DNA from: Erythrobacteraceae bacterium Alg239-R51
GTDB taxonomy: Bacteria; Pseudomonadota; Alphaproteobacteria; Sphingomonadales; Sphingomonadaceae
Direction: 5' to 3'
NCBI GenBank assembly: GCA_947331495.1
Contig: CAMZOI010000002.1
Coordinates: 362,208-426,207, forward strand
Length of the DNA: 64,000 nt
In this document: one piece after another, positions 8,493 through 14,657 of the stretch
Numbering within the stretch: position 1 is the stretch's first letter
Layout of the letters: the number at the start of each line of letters is the position of its first letter
Translations under genes and position numbers: made by a program
The notes under the pieces: model-generated
The model's input: the letters and a program-made list of their open reading frames with translations, nothing else
Told to the model about the DNA's origin: nothing
Database searches by the model: none

Positions 8493-8843
8493 CTACTCGT
8501 TGCGGGTGGCAATCCAGCTGCCGGCGATGACCAGGATCGCGACTGAAAGCCAGTACCAGGGGTGACCCAGGGTATACCAGGTGAAGACCGCTCCAGTTGC
8601 CATGGCACCGATAGCCATCGTCTTGGCACGGCGGCTGATCGCTCGGCGCTCGCGCCAGTCGCGTACCTGTGGCCCCCACGTGGGATGGTCGAGGATCTTT
8701 CTTTCAAGCTCCGGGCTCGATCGCGCGAAGAAATACACCGCGAGCAAGAGGAACGGGACCGTCGGCACGATCGGCAGCACGGCACCGACCGCACCTAGAC
8801 CGACGGAGAGCAAGCCACACGCGCGATAAATCTGGCGCTTCAC
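8493..8843 (-). CDS. YbaN family inner-membrane protein (DUF454)
   Basis: A 116-residue membrane protein of the DUF454/YbaN family. It starts with GTG (8841-8843) directly after the sufE stop codon. The N-terminal half has the family hallmark GLGAVGAVLPIVPTVPFLLLA followed by FARSSPELERKILDHPTWG; two more helices follow near residues 75-110. Function is unknown; in enterobacteria ybaN is near priC. The abutting stop/start suggests translational coupling with sufE. Confidence 0.88.
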   Translation of the reverse strand: MKRQIYRACGLLSVGLGAVGAVLPIVPTVPFLLLAVYFFARSSPELERKILDHPTWGPQVRDWRERRAISRRAKTMAIGAMATGAVFTWYTLGHPWYWLSVAILVIAGSWIATRNE

Positions 8844-9260
8844 TTACTCGGTCGCGATCCGTGCAGCATGCTCCTTCACCAGCGCGATCATGTTCGGCAC
8901 GCCCTGGGTTCGGTTGCTGGACAATTGGTTCTTCAGATCGAAGGGCTCGAGCGCTGCGGTTATATCCATGTCGGCGACTTCACCCGCTGGCTTGTCCTGC
9001 ACCGCAGCGATCACCAACGCTACGATCCCCTTAGTGATCGCGGCGTTGCTGTCTGCGAGGAAATGCAGCTCGTCAGTTTCGCCTGTCGGATATACCCAGA
9101 CAGCGGCAGAACAGCCACGAACCAGCGTGGCATCGGTTTTGAGTGCGTTCGGCATTTCGTCCAGCTCCCGCCCCAGTTCGATCAAGAGCCGGTAGCGTTC
9201 GTCGCCTTCCAGAAATTCGTACTCTTCGGCGATATCGGAAAGGCTGCGCATTCCGGCCAT
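8844..9260 (-). CDS. sufE: SufE family sulfur acceptor protein
   Basis: A 138-residue SufE/CsdE-type protein. SufE takes persulfide sulfur from the cysteine desulfurase SufS for Fe-S cluster assembly. The reactive cysteine is in LVRGCSAAVWVYP near residue 49, the conserved R-G-C-x-S/A-x-V-W context. The N-terminus (LSDIAEEYEFLEGDERYRLLIELGREL) matches the family's helical start. No other suf genes are in the window. It lies 14 bases after the last Psp-like gene, so it may be read from the psp transcript in addition to its own promoter. Confidence 0.93.
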   Translation of the reverse strand: MAGMRSLSDIAEEYEFLEGDERYRLLIELGRELDEMPNALKTDATLVRGCSAAVWVYPTGETDELHFLADSNAAITKGIVALVIAAVQDKPAGEVADMDITAALEPFDLKNQLSSNRTQGVPNMIALVKEHAARIATE

Positions 9261-9274
9261 GTAGGATACGCAGC

Positions 9275-9511
9275 CTACAAATCCACCCCGTTGGCGATAG
9301 CTTCAAGCTTCCTGATACGTTCCTTGAGGTCGGCCAGTTCTATTCGCGCAGCTCCGATTGGCGACCCTGTATCCCTTGGCGAGGGGGAGCTGTTTTCAAG
9401 TTCTTGGCGCTTCAGAGCCAGCCATCCATGCCAGCCTCGAAGAGCGGCCCCGCATACGATCGCAAGGCCAGTCAGAGCCGCGAGTGCGATGATGAAAGTC
9501 GGTTCGAACAT
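9275..9511 (-). CDS. Psp-cluster membrane protein 6 (PspB/PspC-module paralogue)
   Basis: About 78 residues: one N-terminal transmembrane helix (PTFIIALAALTGLAIVCGAAL), a basic loop, then a C-terminal amphipathic helix, ADLKERIRKLEAIAN, corresponding to a shortened version of the module seen in its neighbours (R-h-x-x-LE-x-I). The start is uncertain: ATG at 9509-9511 (MFEPTF, resembling the MFEWAY start of the first paralogue) or ATG at 9518-9520, both behind an AGGAGG. Last of six tandem paralogues downstream of pspC. Function unknown; membrane stress sensing or PspA binding is inferred from context. Confidence 0.65.
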   Translation of the reverse strand: MFEPTFIIALAALTGLAIVCGAALRGWHGWLALKRQELENSSPSPRDTGSPIGAARIELADLKERIRKLEAIANGVDL

Positions 9512-9545
9512 TTCCTTCATGTCCTCCTTGAACCAGTCTGCGGAC

Positions 9546-9830
9546 TTATTTGTTTTGCTTGTCGCGCAGAGCCTCGATCTCGGCTGAGATACGGCGGGTT
9601 TCCGTCGCATCGAGAGAATTACCGTCGGTTGCGATGCGTTCGAGCACCGCGATACGCTCGCGCAGGGCTTCTATTTCGCGTTGCGTTTCGGGGTCGTTCC
9701 GTTCCACGAGACTTTCATTGCCTCGCTCGTCGGTCACGATACCCCGGTCGGTGCGGTGGCGTGATTTCGACATCTGTACGATGCCCCAGACCACGATTGC
9801 CACGATAGCAACGAATGCCCACCCGCTCAC
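9546..9830 (-). CDS. Psp-cluster membrane protein 5 (PspB/PspC-module paralogue)
   Basis: A 94-residue protein starting with GTG (overlap GTGA with the previous gene's stop). One transmembrane helix (WAFVAIVAIVVWGIVQM) is followed by a charged linker and a coiled-coil module RERIAVLERIATD near residue 60, then ISAEIEALRDK at the C-terminus. In this paralogue a ten-residue stretch is inserted between the LERI-TD part and the IEALRD part. The layout (one helix, linker, coiled coil) is that of PspB. No characterised homologue is recognised. Confidence 0.72.
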   Translation of the reverse strand: MSGWAFVAIVAIVVWGIVQMSKSRHRTDRGIVTDERGNESLVERNDPETQREIEALRERIAVLERIATDGNSLDATETRRISAEIEALRDKQNK

Positions 9831-10132
9831 GAGACGGCTCCAGTCCGATCTTCGACGGCGTGGATGTCACGCAGTTCCTCGATCTGCGAGGCCAGCGCGT
9901 GATTGCTGTCGGTAGCAATCCGCTCAAGAACCCGGACACGCTCTTCCATCCTGCTGTAATCGCCGTTGGTAAATCGCGCCTGGTCGGCTTTTGCCTGTTC
10001 GATCTCGCGCTTCAGTTCCAGCTTACGCTCGTCATGGGCCGTCTGCCGGCGGTGGATTGCCATGCCGGACAGAAACCCCAGCGAAGCGACGATCAGGATG
10101 AAACCGAAAATGATCAGCAGATTGGGGTCCAT
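9827..10132 (-). CDS. Psp-cluster membrane protein 4 (PspB/PspC-module paralogue)
   Basis: A 101-residue protein with an N-terminal transmembrane helix (LLIIFGFILIVASLGFLSGMAI), a long charged helical linker (ERKLELKREIEQAKADQ) and the module EERVRVLERIATDSNHAL followed by ASQIEELRD. It overlaps both neighbours, by one base with gene 3 (TGATG) and by four with gene 5, so it belongs to a tightly coupled string. The linker should form a continuous coiled coil, which suggests oligomerisation or PspA contact (inference). Confidence 0.74.
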   Translation of the reverse strand: MDPNLLIIFGFILIVASLGFLSGMAIHRRQTAHDERKLELKREIEQAKADQARFTNGDYSRMEERVRVLERIATDSNHALASQIEELRDIHAVEDRTGAVS

Positions 10133-10443
10133 CAGTTCGCCTCCTGCCCTTCACGCAGGCGATCGATCTCGTGCGTCAGGTGATAACCGCTGTCGGTAAC
10201 AATACGTTCGACGTTGCCGAGCCGATCCTTGAGCGAGCCGAGTTCGGCGCGAAGCTCGGCATTTTCCTGTGTTAGCAGCCTGACCCGTTCGACCGCCTGG
10301 TCATTCTTGGGATAGACTGCCTTGCCCCAGCTGTTTTCCAGCGGGTATCCGTTCCGGACGCGAATCCAGGTGTTGGCGACCCAGGCAAGGGACATGGCGA
10401 TCACTCCGCCGATAATCGTTGTTTCGGTAATGAATTCCATCAC
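10132..10443 (-). CDS. Psp-cluster membrane protein 3 (PspB/PspC-module paralogue)
   Basis: A 103-residue protein with one transmembrane helix (IIGGVIAMSLAWVANTWI), a distinctive juxtamembrane segment RNGYPLENSWGK, a leucine-rich helical region and the module KDRLGNVERIVTDSGYHL plus HEIDRLREG. The start may be GTG 10443 or the adjacent ATG 10440; the GTG overlaps the stop of gene 2. It is the closest relative of gene 2: both share the W-I-R-x-x-x-G-Y-x-L-E-x-x-W-G stretch right after the helix, indicating a recent duplication. Confidence 0.75.
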   Translation of the reverse strand: MMEFITETTIIGGVIAMSLAWVANTWIRVRNGYPLENSWGKAVYPKNDQAVERVRLLTQENAELRAELGSLKDRLGNVERIVTDSGYHLTHEIDRLREGQEAN

Positions 10444-10775
10444 ATGCGCTCCTTGCTTGCGGTGTCGAGTTGAACGCTTTTGTCAGGGGCGCGATCGCGC
10501 AAAGCTTCGATTTCGGCTGCGACGGAATAGCCCTTGTCGGTAACAATTCGCTCGAGCACCTGCATCCGCTTATCGACCTTGCCGAGCAGTCCGCGCAGTT
10601 CATCGTTCTCGGCGCGCAACTCATTGGTTTCGACCGTGTTGGTGCGTTCGGTTTTCCCTCCCCACTCATCTTCGAGGGAGTAGCCGTGCTTGGCGCGGAT
10701 CCAGTTGTTCACCAGCCAGCCGACGGTGCTCAATGCGATGATCGCGACGACGAATTCAGGCCCACCCCAGTCCAT
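10440..10775 (-). CDS. Psp-cluster membrane protein 2 (PspB/PspC-module paralogue)
   Basis: A 111-residue protein. One transmembrane helix (VVAIIALSTVGWLVNNWI), then AKHGYSLEDEWGGK, a polar linker, a helical stretch (NELRAENDELRGLLGK) and the module DKRMQVLERIVTDKGYSV followed by AAEIEALRD. The module is nearly identical to that of gene 1 (LERIVTDKGY-V, IEALRD), although the N-terminal parts differ, so the module appears to have been conserved or exchanged while the membrane part diverged. One-base overlap (TAATG) with gene 1. Confidence 0.76.
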   Translation of the reverse strand: MDWGGPEFVVAIIALSTVGWLVNNWIRAKHGYSLEDEWGGKTERTNTVETNELRAENDELRGLLGKVDKRMQVLERIVTDKGYSVAAEIEALRDRAPDKSVQLDTASKERM

Positions 10776-11083
10776 TATGCTTTTTCTCCATGTTTCATGT
10801 CGAGCGGAACACCCGTTCCGCGGTCCTCGACCGACCGTTGGTCGCGCAGGGCCTCGATCTGTGTGGCGACGTCGTAACCCTTGTCAGTTACGATGCGCTC
10901 GAGCACGCGGACGCGGTCTTCGAGATCTCCGACCTGGTTGGCATATTGCGCGGCGCGCTCGGCCGTATCGGCGGCGGTGCTCTTGACCTGGAGTTCGGCC
11001 ATCTTGTGCTGATGGCGCGTCCAGATCGCTAGCCCGCCGATGATGAACGGCGCGAGCGGTATGAGATAGGCCCATTCGAACAT
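10775..11083 (-). CDS. Psp-cluster membrane protein 1 (PspB/PspC-module paralogue)
   Basis: A 102-residue protein beginning MFEWAYLIPLAPFIIGGLAI (one transmembrane helix), followed by a basic stretch (TRHQHKMAEL), an alanine-rich helix and the module EDRVRVLERIVTDKGYDV plus TQIEALRDQ. It follows pspC after 23 bases and has a very strong ribosome-binding site (AGGAGGGAGG), suggesting high expression. PspB-like in layout but not the PspB orthologue, which lies two genes upstream. Function unknown; probably part of the envelope-stress response by position. Confidence 0.77.
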   Translation of the reverse strand: MFEWAYLIPLAPFIIGGLAIWTRHQHKMAELQVKSTAADTAERAAQYANQVGDLEDRVRVLERIVTDKGYDVATQIEALRDQRSVEDRGTGVPLDMKHGEKA

Positions 11084-11106
11084 CCTGTTTCCTCCCTCCT
11101 ACTTCC

Positions 11107-11484
11107 TCAGCGCAGCCGTTCGATTTCGGCGTTCAGCCGCGGATTGTTGCTGACGTAATAGGTTTCGACCTCGGCGAGGCGGCGGTCGACATCCTTCATC
11201 CGACTGCGGATTTCGCGCGCTGTGCGTTTCGGGTTCTGCCGGACACGCTGCCAGTAATTGCTCTCTTCATGATCGACGTAGAGATGCGGTGGCTTCTTGT
11301 TCAGCAACAGTCCGGCGATGAAGTAGATCGGAATGGTCATGCCGCCCGCCACGAAAGTAAGGGCGATCAGTCCCAGTCGGACCCAGAACGCATTGACACC
11401 GGTATAATCCGCAACGCCCGAGCACACGCCCATCAGCTTTGCATTCTGCTTGTCGCGATAGAGAGTTGTGCGGGGGCTGTTCAC
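11107..11484 (-). CDS. pspC: Phage shock protein C
   Basis: A 125-residue PspC. The PspC domain occupies the first half: NAKLMGVCSGVADYTGVNAFWVRL followed by a transmembrane helix (LGLIALTFVAGGMTIPIYFIAG). The C-terminal half has a helical module RRLAEVETYYVSNNPRLNAEI, matching E. coli PspC's MERYVTSDTFTL region. In E. coli PspB and PspC sense inner-membrane stress and sequester PspA. It starts with GTG overlapping the pspB stop (GTGA). Confidence 0.94.
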   Translation of the reverse strand: MNSPRTTLYRDKQNAKLMGVCSGVADYTGVNAFWVRLGLIALTFVAGGMTIPIYFIAGLLLNKKPPHLYVDHEESNYWQRVRQNPKRTAREIRSRMKDVDRRLAEVETYYVSNNPRLNAEIERLR

Positions 11485-11777
11485 TGGGAAATTCCTTTCT
11501 TTTCGGCCATGAGCTGTTCGAGTTCGCGCAGCTGCTGGTTGTCCTGCTCGCTATCATGGACGAGGCGCGCGGGCTTGAAATCGGGATTGTCGCTGGCGAC
11601 CAGTCGCTCGACCGTGTCCATCCGATCGTCGAGGCGCTTGGCGAGGTTGTAGAGCTCCTCGAGCAGGGCCTCGTCGTCGGTCGTGATGCTCGCGGAGGTC
11701 TTCCATTTCGTGATGTAGTGGAGCACGATCCAGGGAAGGGCGATGAAGATGGCTACGACTGCAAATACTTCTTCCAT
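11481..11777 (-). CDS. pspB: Phage shock protein B
   Basis: A 98-residue PspB starting at ATG 11775-11777 behind GGAGG nine bases upstream; the frame is open further upstream into pspA but the family begins MEEVFAVVAIFIALPWIVLHY. One transmembrane helix is followed by an extended coiled coil (DEALLEELYNLAKRLDDRM) and the motif DTVERLVASDNPDFKP, which corresponds to E. coli PspB's ALESILDAEHPNW. The C-terminus is about 20 residues longer than the E. coli protein. Five bases separate it from pspA. Confidence 0.93.
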   Translation of the reverse strand: MEEVFAVVAIFIALPWIVLHYITKWKTSASITTDDEALLEELYNLAKRLDDRMDTVERLVASDNPDFKPARLVHDSEQDNQQLRELEQLMAEKKGISQ

Positions 11778-11781
11778 TTGA

Positions 11782-12480
11782 TCAATCCTCCTTATGCGGG
11801 CCGTTGCCGGTCTTTTCGCCAAGCACGCGTTTCATTTCCGCCAGTTCGTCATCGATTGCATCGGCCCCTTCGAGGGCGGCAATCTCGTCGGAAAGGCTCG
11901 GCTTGTCTGACGCGTCGGCTATGTTCAGTGCGTCGGCACGACCTTCGGCATAGTCGACCCGGCGTTCGAGCTGGTCGAAACGTGAAAGCGCTTCATCGGT
12001 CCGCTCGTTGGTCATCAGCGTACGCAGCTTTACGCGGTTCTCTGCGCTCTCGAGCCGCGCCGCGATGGCGGTCTGGCGACTGCGGGCTTCGCGCAACCGG
12101 TTCTGCAGTTTCTGGATGTCCTGCTCGTAGGCGCGCAAGGCGTCGTCGAGCACCGAAATTTCCTGCTTCAGCTGGTCGGACATGTCCGCCGCCTTCTTGC
12201 GTTCGACCAATGCGGCCCGGGCCAGGTCTTCGCGGTCCTTCGACAAGGCAAGCTGTGCCTTTTCGCCCCAGTCGCTCTGAAGCTTGTCGAGCTTGACCGT
12301 GTGGCGATGCATTTCCTTCTGGTCTGCAATGGTGCGCGCGGCGGACGCCCGGACCTCCACCAGCGTTTCCTCCATTTCGAGAATGATCATGCGGATCATC
12401 TTCTGGGGATCATCCGCCTTGTCGAGCATGTCGTTGAAATTGGCCGCGATGATATCGCGGGTACGGCTGAAAATTCCCAT
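11782..12480 (-). CDS. pspA: Phage shock protein A
   Basis: A 232-residue PspA/IM30 (ESCRT-III-like) protein when started at ATG 12478-12480: MGIFSRTRDIIAANFNDMLD with the amphipathic membrane-binding helix, then LDKADDPQKMIRMIILEMEE and long coiled coils. GGAG lies eight bases upstream. PspA stabilises damaged inner membrane and inhibits PspF when free. The reading frame continues without a stop for another 74 codons upstream to an ATG that is coupled to the preceding gene (see 12481-12702), so a 306-residue form is possible. The C-terminal tail is rich in acidic residues. Confidence 0.95.
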   Translation of the reverse strand: MGIFSRTRDIIAANFNDMLDKADDPQKMIRMIILEMEETLVEVRASAARTIADQKEMHRHTVKLDKLQSDWGEKAQLALSKDREDLARAALVERKKAADMSDQLKQEISVLDDALRAYEQDIQKLQNRLREARSRQTAIAARLESAENRVKLRTLMTNERTDEALSRFDQLERRVDYAEGRADALNIADASDKPSLSDEIAALEGADAIDDELAEMKRVLGEKTGNGPHKED

Positions 12481-12702
12481 TAAAGGTGCTCCACTGGAAA
12501 AAAAGTCCGATCCCTTCTTGTGCCGTCCGCCGTCGCGGGTCGGGGTGGGCGAACGGCGTAACCGCTCGACCTCCTGCTCGATCCGCGACAGGCTCGGTCC
12601 GGATTTGGAACGGTCCGAAGCGCCGTCGACATCGCTGCCTTGGGGACTGTCAGGGGAGCGACGCTCCGGACCGAGAGGATCGTGGTCGGGGGGCAGGGTC
12701 AT
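12481..12702 (-). other. In-frame 74-codon N-terminal extension of PspA with its own coupled start
   Basis: This stretch is in the pspA frame and begins with an ATG (12700-12702) that overlaps the stop of the small membrane protein gene (ATGA), the usual coupling signal in this genome. It encodes a proline- and charge-rich sequence (MTLPPDHDPLGPERRSP...) with a short helix SRIEQEVERLRR. It could be a real extension producing long PspA, or a relic start used for translational coupling only. The canonical PspA start inside has its own ribosome-binding site, so two forms may be made. Which is used cannot be decided from sequence alone. Confidence 0.55.
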
Positions 12703-12851
12703 GCGATCGCGGACTTCTGGTAAACCGCCATCGTCGGCGTGGGGCCGGTCACTGCGATCTGCGAGCTGAGTATGACCAGCGCGCTCGTCGCGGCAATGCT
12801 GGCGAGCGCGGCCTTCCCGAGCCTGGTGCGGAAAAAACTGCGATCGTACAT
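12699..12851 (-). CDS. Small membrane protein at the head of the psp operon
   Basis: A 50-residue protein from ATG 12849-12851 to TGA 12699-12701. It opens MYDRSFFRTRLGKAALASIA and has a single hydrophobic helix (AALASIAATSALVILSSQIAV) after a basic N-terminus, ending in a short polar tail (VYQKSAIA). A GAGAGG ribosome-binding site stands upstream. It is the first gene after the sigma-54 promoter and its stop overlaps the long pspA start. I do not recognise a characterised homologue; by position it is an envelope-stress peptide, comparable in size to PspD but not evidently related. Confidence 0.72.
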   Translation of the reverse strand: MYDRSFFRTRLGKAALASIAATSALVILSSQIAVTGPTPTMAVYQKSAIA

Positions 12852-12891
12852 GGCTTGGCTACCTCTCTGGATTGGTGTTGTTAATTTATTC

Positions 12892-12906
12892 GCAAGGGGC
12901 GTGCCA
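12892..12906 (-). promoter_or_regulatory. Sigma-54 (RpoN) promoter of the psp operon
   Basis: On the reverse strand the sequence TGGCAC-GCCCC-TTGC matches the -24/-12 consensus TGGCAC-N5-TTGC exactly in both conserved blocks and spacing. It stands 41 bases upstream of the first psp gene's start codon, reads leftward, and has the PspF-type activator gene divergent on the other side. Transcription should begin near 12880. Confidence 0.93.
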
Positions 12907-12957
12907 AACCAACAAAACGGCGGAAAAACAAACGTTAGACGGCTCTCGACGACTGTA

Positions 12958-12980
12958 GGGTTGGTTTTGATTGCCAACCC
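12958..12980. promoter_or_regulatory. Candidate PspF enhancer site (palindrome)
   Basis: A perfect seven-base inverted repeat GGGTTGG (12958-12964) and CCAACCC (12974-12980) with a nine-base spacer. Its centre is about 90 bases upstream of the expected psp start site, the normal distance for a sigma-54 enhancer. It also overlaps the -35 element of the pspF promoter, so PspF bound here could repress its own gene, as it does in E. coli. The link to PspF is inferred. Confidence 0.6.
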
Positions 12981-13000
12981 TTGGTGGTTTTTCCTATATT
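12971..13000 (+). promoter_or_regulatory. Predicted sigma-70 promoter of pspF
   Basis: TTGCCA (12971-12976) and TATATT (12995-13000) are each one base off consensus, with an 18-base spacer. The expected start site, about seven bases after the -10 element, coincides with the pspF ATG at 13007, and no ribosome-binding site precedes that ATG; the mRNA is probably leaderless. Confidence 0.6.
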
Positions 13001-13006
13001 GTGGTT

Positions 13007-14026
13007 ATGGAGCGGGAAAACCAGTTCATTGGCCAATCCGGCGCGTTTCTCGACGCGGTCGAACGGGCCAGTCGCGCCGCTCCGATGCGTCGACCGGTAC
13101 TGGTGATTGGCGAGCGGGGTACGGGCAAGGAACTGATCGCCGAACGTCTCCATCGCCTTTCGACGCGGTGGGACGAGCCGCTCGTTGTCATGAACTGCGC
13201 CGCCCTTCCCGAAACACTGATCGAGGCCGAGCTGTTCGGCCACGAGGCCGGGGCTTTTACCGGCGCTACGAAGACTCGGGCAGGACGTTTCGAGGAGGCC
13301 GACAAGGGCACGTTGTTTCTCGATGAACTGGGTTCGCTGTCGATGGGTGCGCAGGAGCGTTTGTTGCGCGCGGTCGAATATGGAGAGGTAACGCGGATCG
13401 GTTCATCACGCCCGATGCAGGTCGATGTGCGGATCGTTGCCGCGACCAACGAGAACCTGCCAGACAAGGCTGCGTGCGGGAACTTCCGCGCCGATTTGCT
13501 CGACCGTCTGAGCTTCGAGGTCATCACCCTGCCACCGTTGCGTGTCCGCGAAGGCGACGTCGAGGTTCTTGCCGACTATTTCGGGCGGCGGATGGCGGCC
13601 GAGCTGGGCTGGGAGGACTGGCCCGGCTTCGCGGGTCATGTCGGTGAGCAGCTTGTCAACCACGATTGGCCCGGCAATGTGCGCGAGTTGCGCAACGTCG
13701 TGGAGCGGGCGATCTATCGCTGGGACAACTGGAGCGAGCCGATCGGTCACGTCCAGTTCGATCCCTTCGACAGCCCGTGGGCACCGATGACGCCGAAAAC
13801 CCGCGCTCCGCAACCGGAACAGGGGAAAATGTTTGCGCCCGTTGCCAGCGACTTCGAGTCGATTGACGACTTGCGTGCTGCCGTTGATGAGCATGAACGC
13901 GCAATTGTCGAGCATGCACTTGGCAAGCATCGCTGGAACCAGCGCCAGACCGCCAAGGCGCTCGGACTGAGCTACGACCAGCTACGCCATTGTATCAAGA
14001 AGCACGGACTGACCGACGACGATTGA
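13007..14026 (+). CDS. pspF: PspF-type sigma-54 enhancer-binding protein
   Basis: A 339-residue AAA+ activator without an N-terminal sensory domain, as in PspF. Walker A GERGTGKE is near residue 38, the sigma-54-contacting GAFTGA loop near 82, Walker B GTLFLDEL near 104, and the R-finger region follows. A Fis-type helix-turn-helix (NQRQTAKALGLSYDQLR) ends the protein. It remodels RNA polymerase-sigma-54 at the divergent psp promoter and is normally held inactive by PspA. I start at the ATG at 13007; a TTG 12 codons upstream is in frame but lies inside the promoter. Confidence 0.94.
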   Translation: MERENQFIGQSGAFLDAVERASRAAPMRRPVLVIGERGTGKELIAERLHRLSTRWDEPLVVMNCAALPETLIEAELFGHEAGAFTGATKTRAGRFEEADKGTLFLDELGSLSMGAQERLLRAVEYGEVTRIGSSRPMQVDVRIVAATNENLPDKAACGNFRADLLDRLSFEVITLPPLRVREGDVEVLADYFGRRMAAELGWEDWPGFAGHVGEQLVNHDWPGNVRELRNVVERAIYRWDNWSEPIGHVQFDPFDSPWAPMTPKTRAPQPEQGKMFAPVASDFESIDDLRAAVDEHERAIVEHALGKHRWNQRQTAKALGLSYDQLRHCIKKHGLTDDD

Positions 14027-14098
14027 ACGCGGGATACGGGTTTTCCCGCACGCCTTGCTACAGGCGATCGTTACCCAGCCAGGTCACAAGCGGGGGCC

Positions 14099-14482
14099 AT
14101 GACCCAAGGCACATCAGCCACGCTTGTTTCCCCAATCGCCCGTCGCCGTTCGCACAGCAGGCTTCGCTTGGGGGTCCCGGCACGCCTGGAACTGGTGAGC
14201 GGCGTGTTTCCCTGCATGCTGGTGGATCTGTCGGTGGTCGGCGCGCGATTGAACCTGGGTTGGCAGCCGAAGGTCGGCGTTCCTGGGGTGTGCCGGTTCG
14301 AAGGGCATGAAGCATTCGGCGAGATCGTATGGGCTTGCGGGGGAGAAATTGGCCTGCGTTTCGACGAACATGTTCCCGGACACATCGTCGTCGCCATGCG
14401 CCATGCGACACGAGAAATCCTGCATCGTCACCGGACCAGCACGGTCCGGTTCGCGCGCTCGTGGGTGACTGGCGAGTACTGA
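14099..14482 (+). CDS. PilZ domain protein (cyclic di-GMP receptor)
   Basis: A 127-residue single-domain PilZ protein. The two c-di-GMP motifs are present: an arginine-rich RRSHSRLRLGVPARL near residue 16 (RxxxR) and DLSVVGARL near residue 43 ([D/N]xSxxG). It probably binds c-di-GMP and acts as a small adaptor. It lies 72 bases after pspF on the same strand but has no sequence link with stress genes. A diguanylate cyclase is encoded at about 31 kb in this window. Confidence 0.85.
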   Translation: MTQGTSATLVSPIARRRSHSRLRLGVPARLELVSGVFPCMLVDLSVVGARLNLGWQPKVGVPGVCRFEGHEAFGEIVWACGGEIGLRFDEHVPGHIVVAMRHATREILHRHRTSTVRFARSWVTGEY

Positions 14483-14573
14483 ATTACTCGGCTTTTGCCG
14501 CGCTATCCGATGCTTTCAGGTAAGGCTCTTGCCAATTCCGGTGGTTGGGCCTAAATGACCCTTCATCCCGACA

Positions 14574-14631
14574 TTGTCGCGACAACGGAGGGGCTGGCGC
14601 CGCAAGGGGCCGGCGCGAAAACCCGTTGCGG
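14574..14631 (+). promoter_or_regulatory. Structured leader upstream of rimP with alternative hairpins
   Basis: The gap before rimP contains a perfect 12-base palindrome TTGTCGCGACAA (14574-14585) and two mutually exclusive stems: GCGCCG/CGGCGC (14597-14602 with 14611-14616) and CCGCAA/TTGCGG (14600-14605 with 14626-14631). The second stem ends 18 bases before the ribosome-binding site. Such a layout could regulate the rimP-nusA operon, which is autoregulated in E. coli, but this is inference. Confidence 0.35.
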
Positions 14632-14657
14632 CAATACTGCTAGAAACCGGAGAGTGA

